Below are positions 5,730-5,731 of a stretch of DNA of 5,731 bases, piece by piece (the first letter of the stretch is position 1; each line of letters starts with the position of its first letter). Below the pieces are notes generated by a model. The model saw only the letters and a list, made by a program, of their open reading frames with translations, was not told the DNA's origin and did no database searches. Position numbers and translations under genes: made by a program. Where the stretch lies: contig DUQT01000203.1 in NCBI GenBank assembly GCA_012837655.1, forward strand, positions 1-5,731, given 5' to 3'. This stretch comes from Actinomyces sp. GTDB taxonomy: Bacteria; Actinomycetota; Actinomycetes; Actinomycetales; Actinomycetaceae.

Positions 5730-5731
5730 AA

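Noticed and set aside
5635..5731. A plus-strand start (ATG 5635) open to the right edge
   Set aside because: No ribosome binding site or promoter is visible, an in-frame stop lies just upstream, and the short translation is not distinctive. It cannot be tested within the window.
1..5731. CRISPR arrays, tRNA or rRNA genes, insertion sequences, phage attachment sites
   Set aside because: I found no regularly spaced direct repeats with unique spacers, no tRNA-like cloverleaf with a CCA end, no transposase motifs and no terminal inverted repeats.

Overview
The window looks like chromosomal DNA from a high-GC Gram-positive bacterium (Actinomycetota). It has GC-rich third codon positions and an AAGGAG ribosome binding site. 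Two secreted proteins end in LAKTG, a hydrophobic helix and Arg-Arg; LAXTG is the sorting-signal variant known for class E sortases of actinobacteria. It also carries an MpaB-type oxygenase (former DUF2236), a family common in this phylum. The genus cannot be settled from the sequence; Corynebacterium-like or Actinomyces-like bacteria both fit.

Layout, left to right. (1) Positions 3-1037, + strand: the 3' part of a wall-anchored 5'-nucleotidase / 2',3'-cyclic-nucleotide phosphodiesterase. Only its C-terminal nucleotide-binding domain, Thr/Pro/Glu-rich stalk and LAKTG anchor are inside the window. It is followed by a hairpin terminator. (2) Positions 1038-1356: a 319-base intergenic region with a plausible sigma-70-type promoter and a strong Shine-Dalgarno. 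(3) Positions 1357-4164, + strand: a complete 935-residue secreted protein with a signal peptide, four tandem lamin-tail domains, a phytase/esterase-like beta-propeller, an (E-P-T)n stalk and a second LAKTG anchor. A textbook terminator follows. (4) Positions 4324-5250, - strand: a complete MpaB-family haem oxygenase gene, convergent with the previous gene and with its own terminator hairpin back to back with the other. (5) Positions 5251-5731: no intact gene. The minus strand carries a 105-codon open stretch with protein-like sequence but no start codon, overlapped by a second frame open to the right edge. This looks like a broken gene or a frameshifted end of one.

Genes 1 and 3 form a coherent pair. 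Both products are predicted to be attached to the cell wall by the same type of sortase, on similar acidic Pro/Thr stalks. One cleaves extracellular nucleotides. The other carries lamin-tail modules, a domain that in bacteria often accompanies secreted nucleases and phosphatases, next to a phytase-like propeller. Surface scavenging of nucleotides or phosphate is the simplest joint role, but this is inference. The oxygenase is an unrelated, separately transcribed gene.

The observations most worth a second look are the four-domain lamin-tail array with a repeated Cys-pair motif, an apparent internal loss of about one propeller blade in the same protein, and the split reading frame at the right end. 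I did not find a clearly new biological system.
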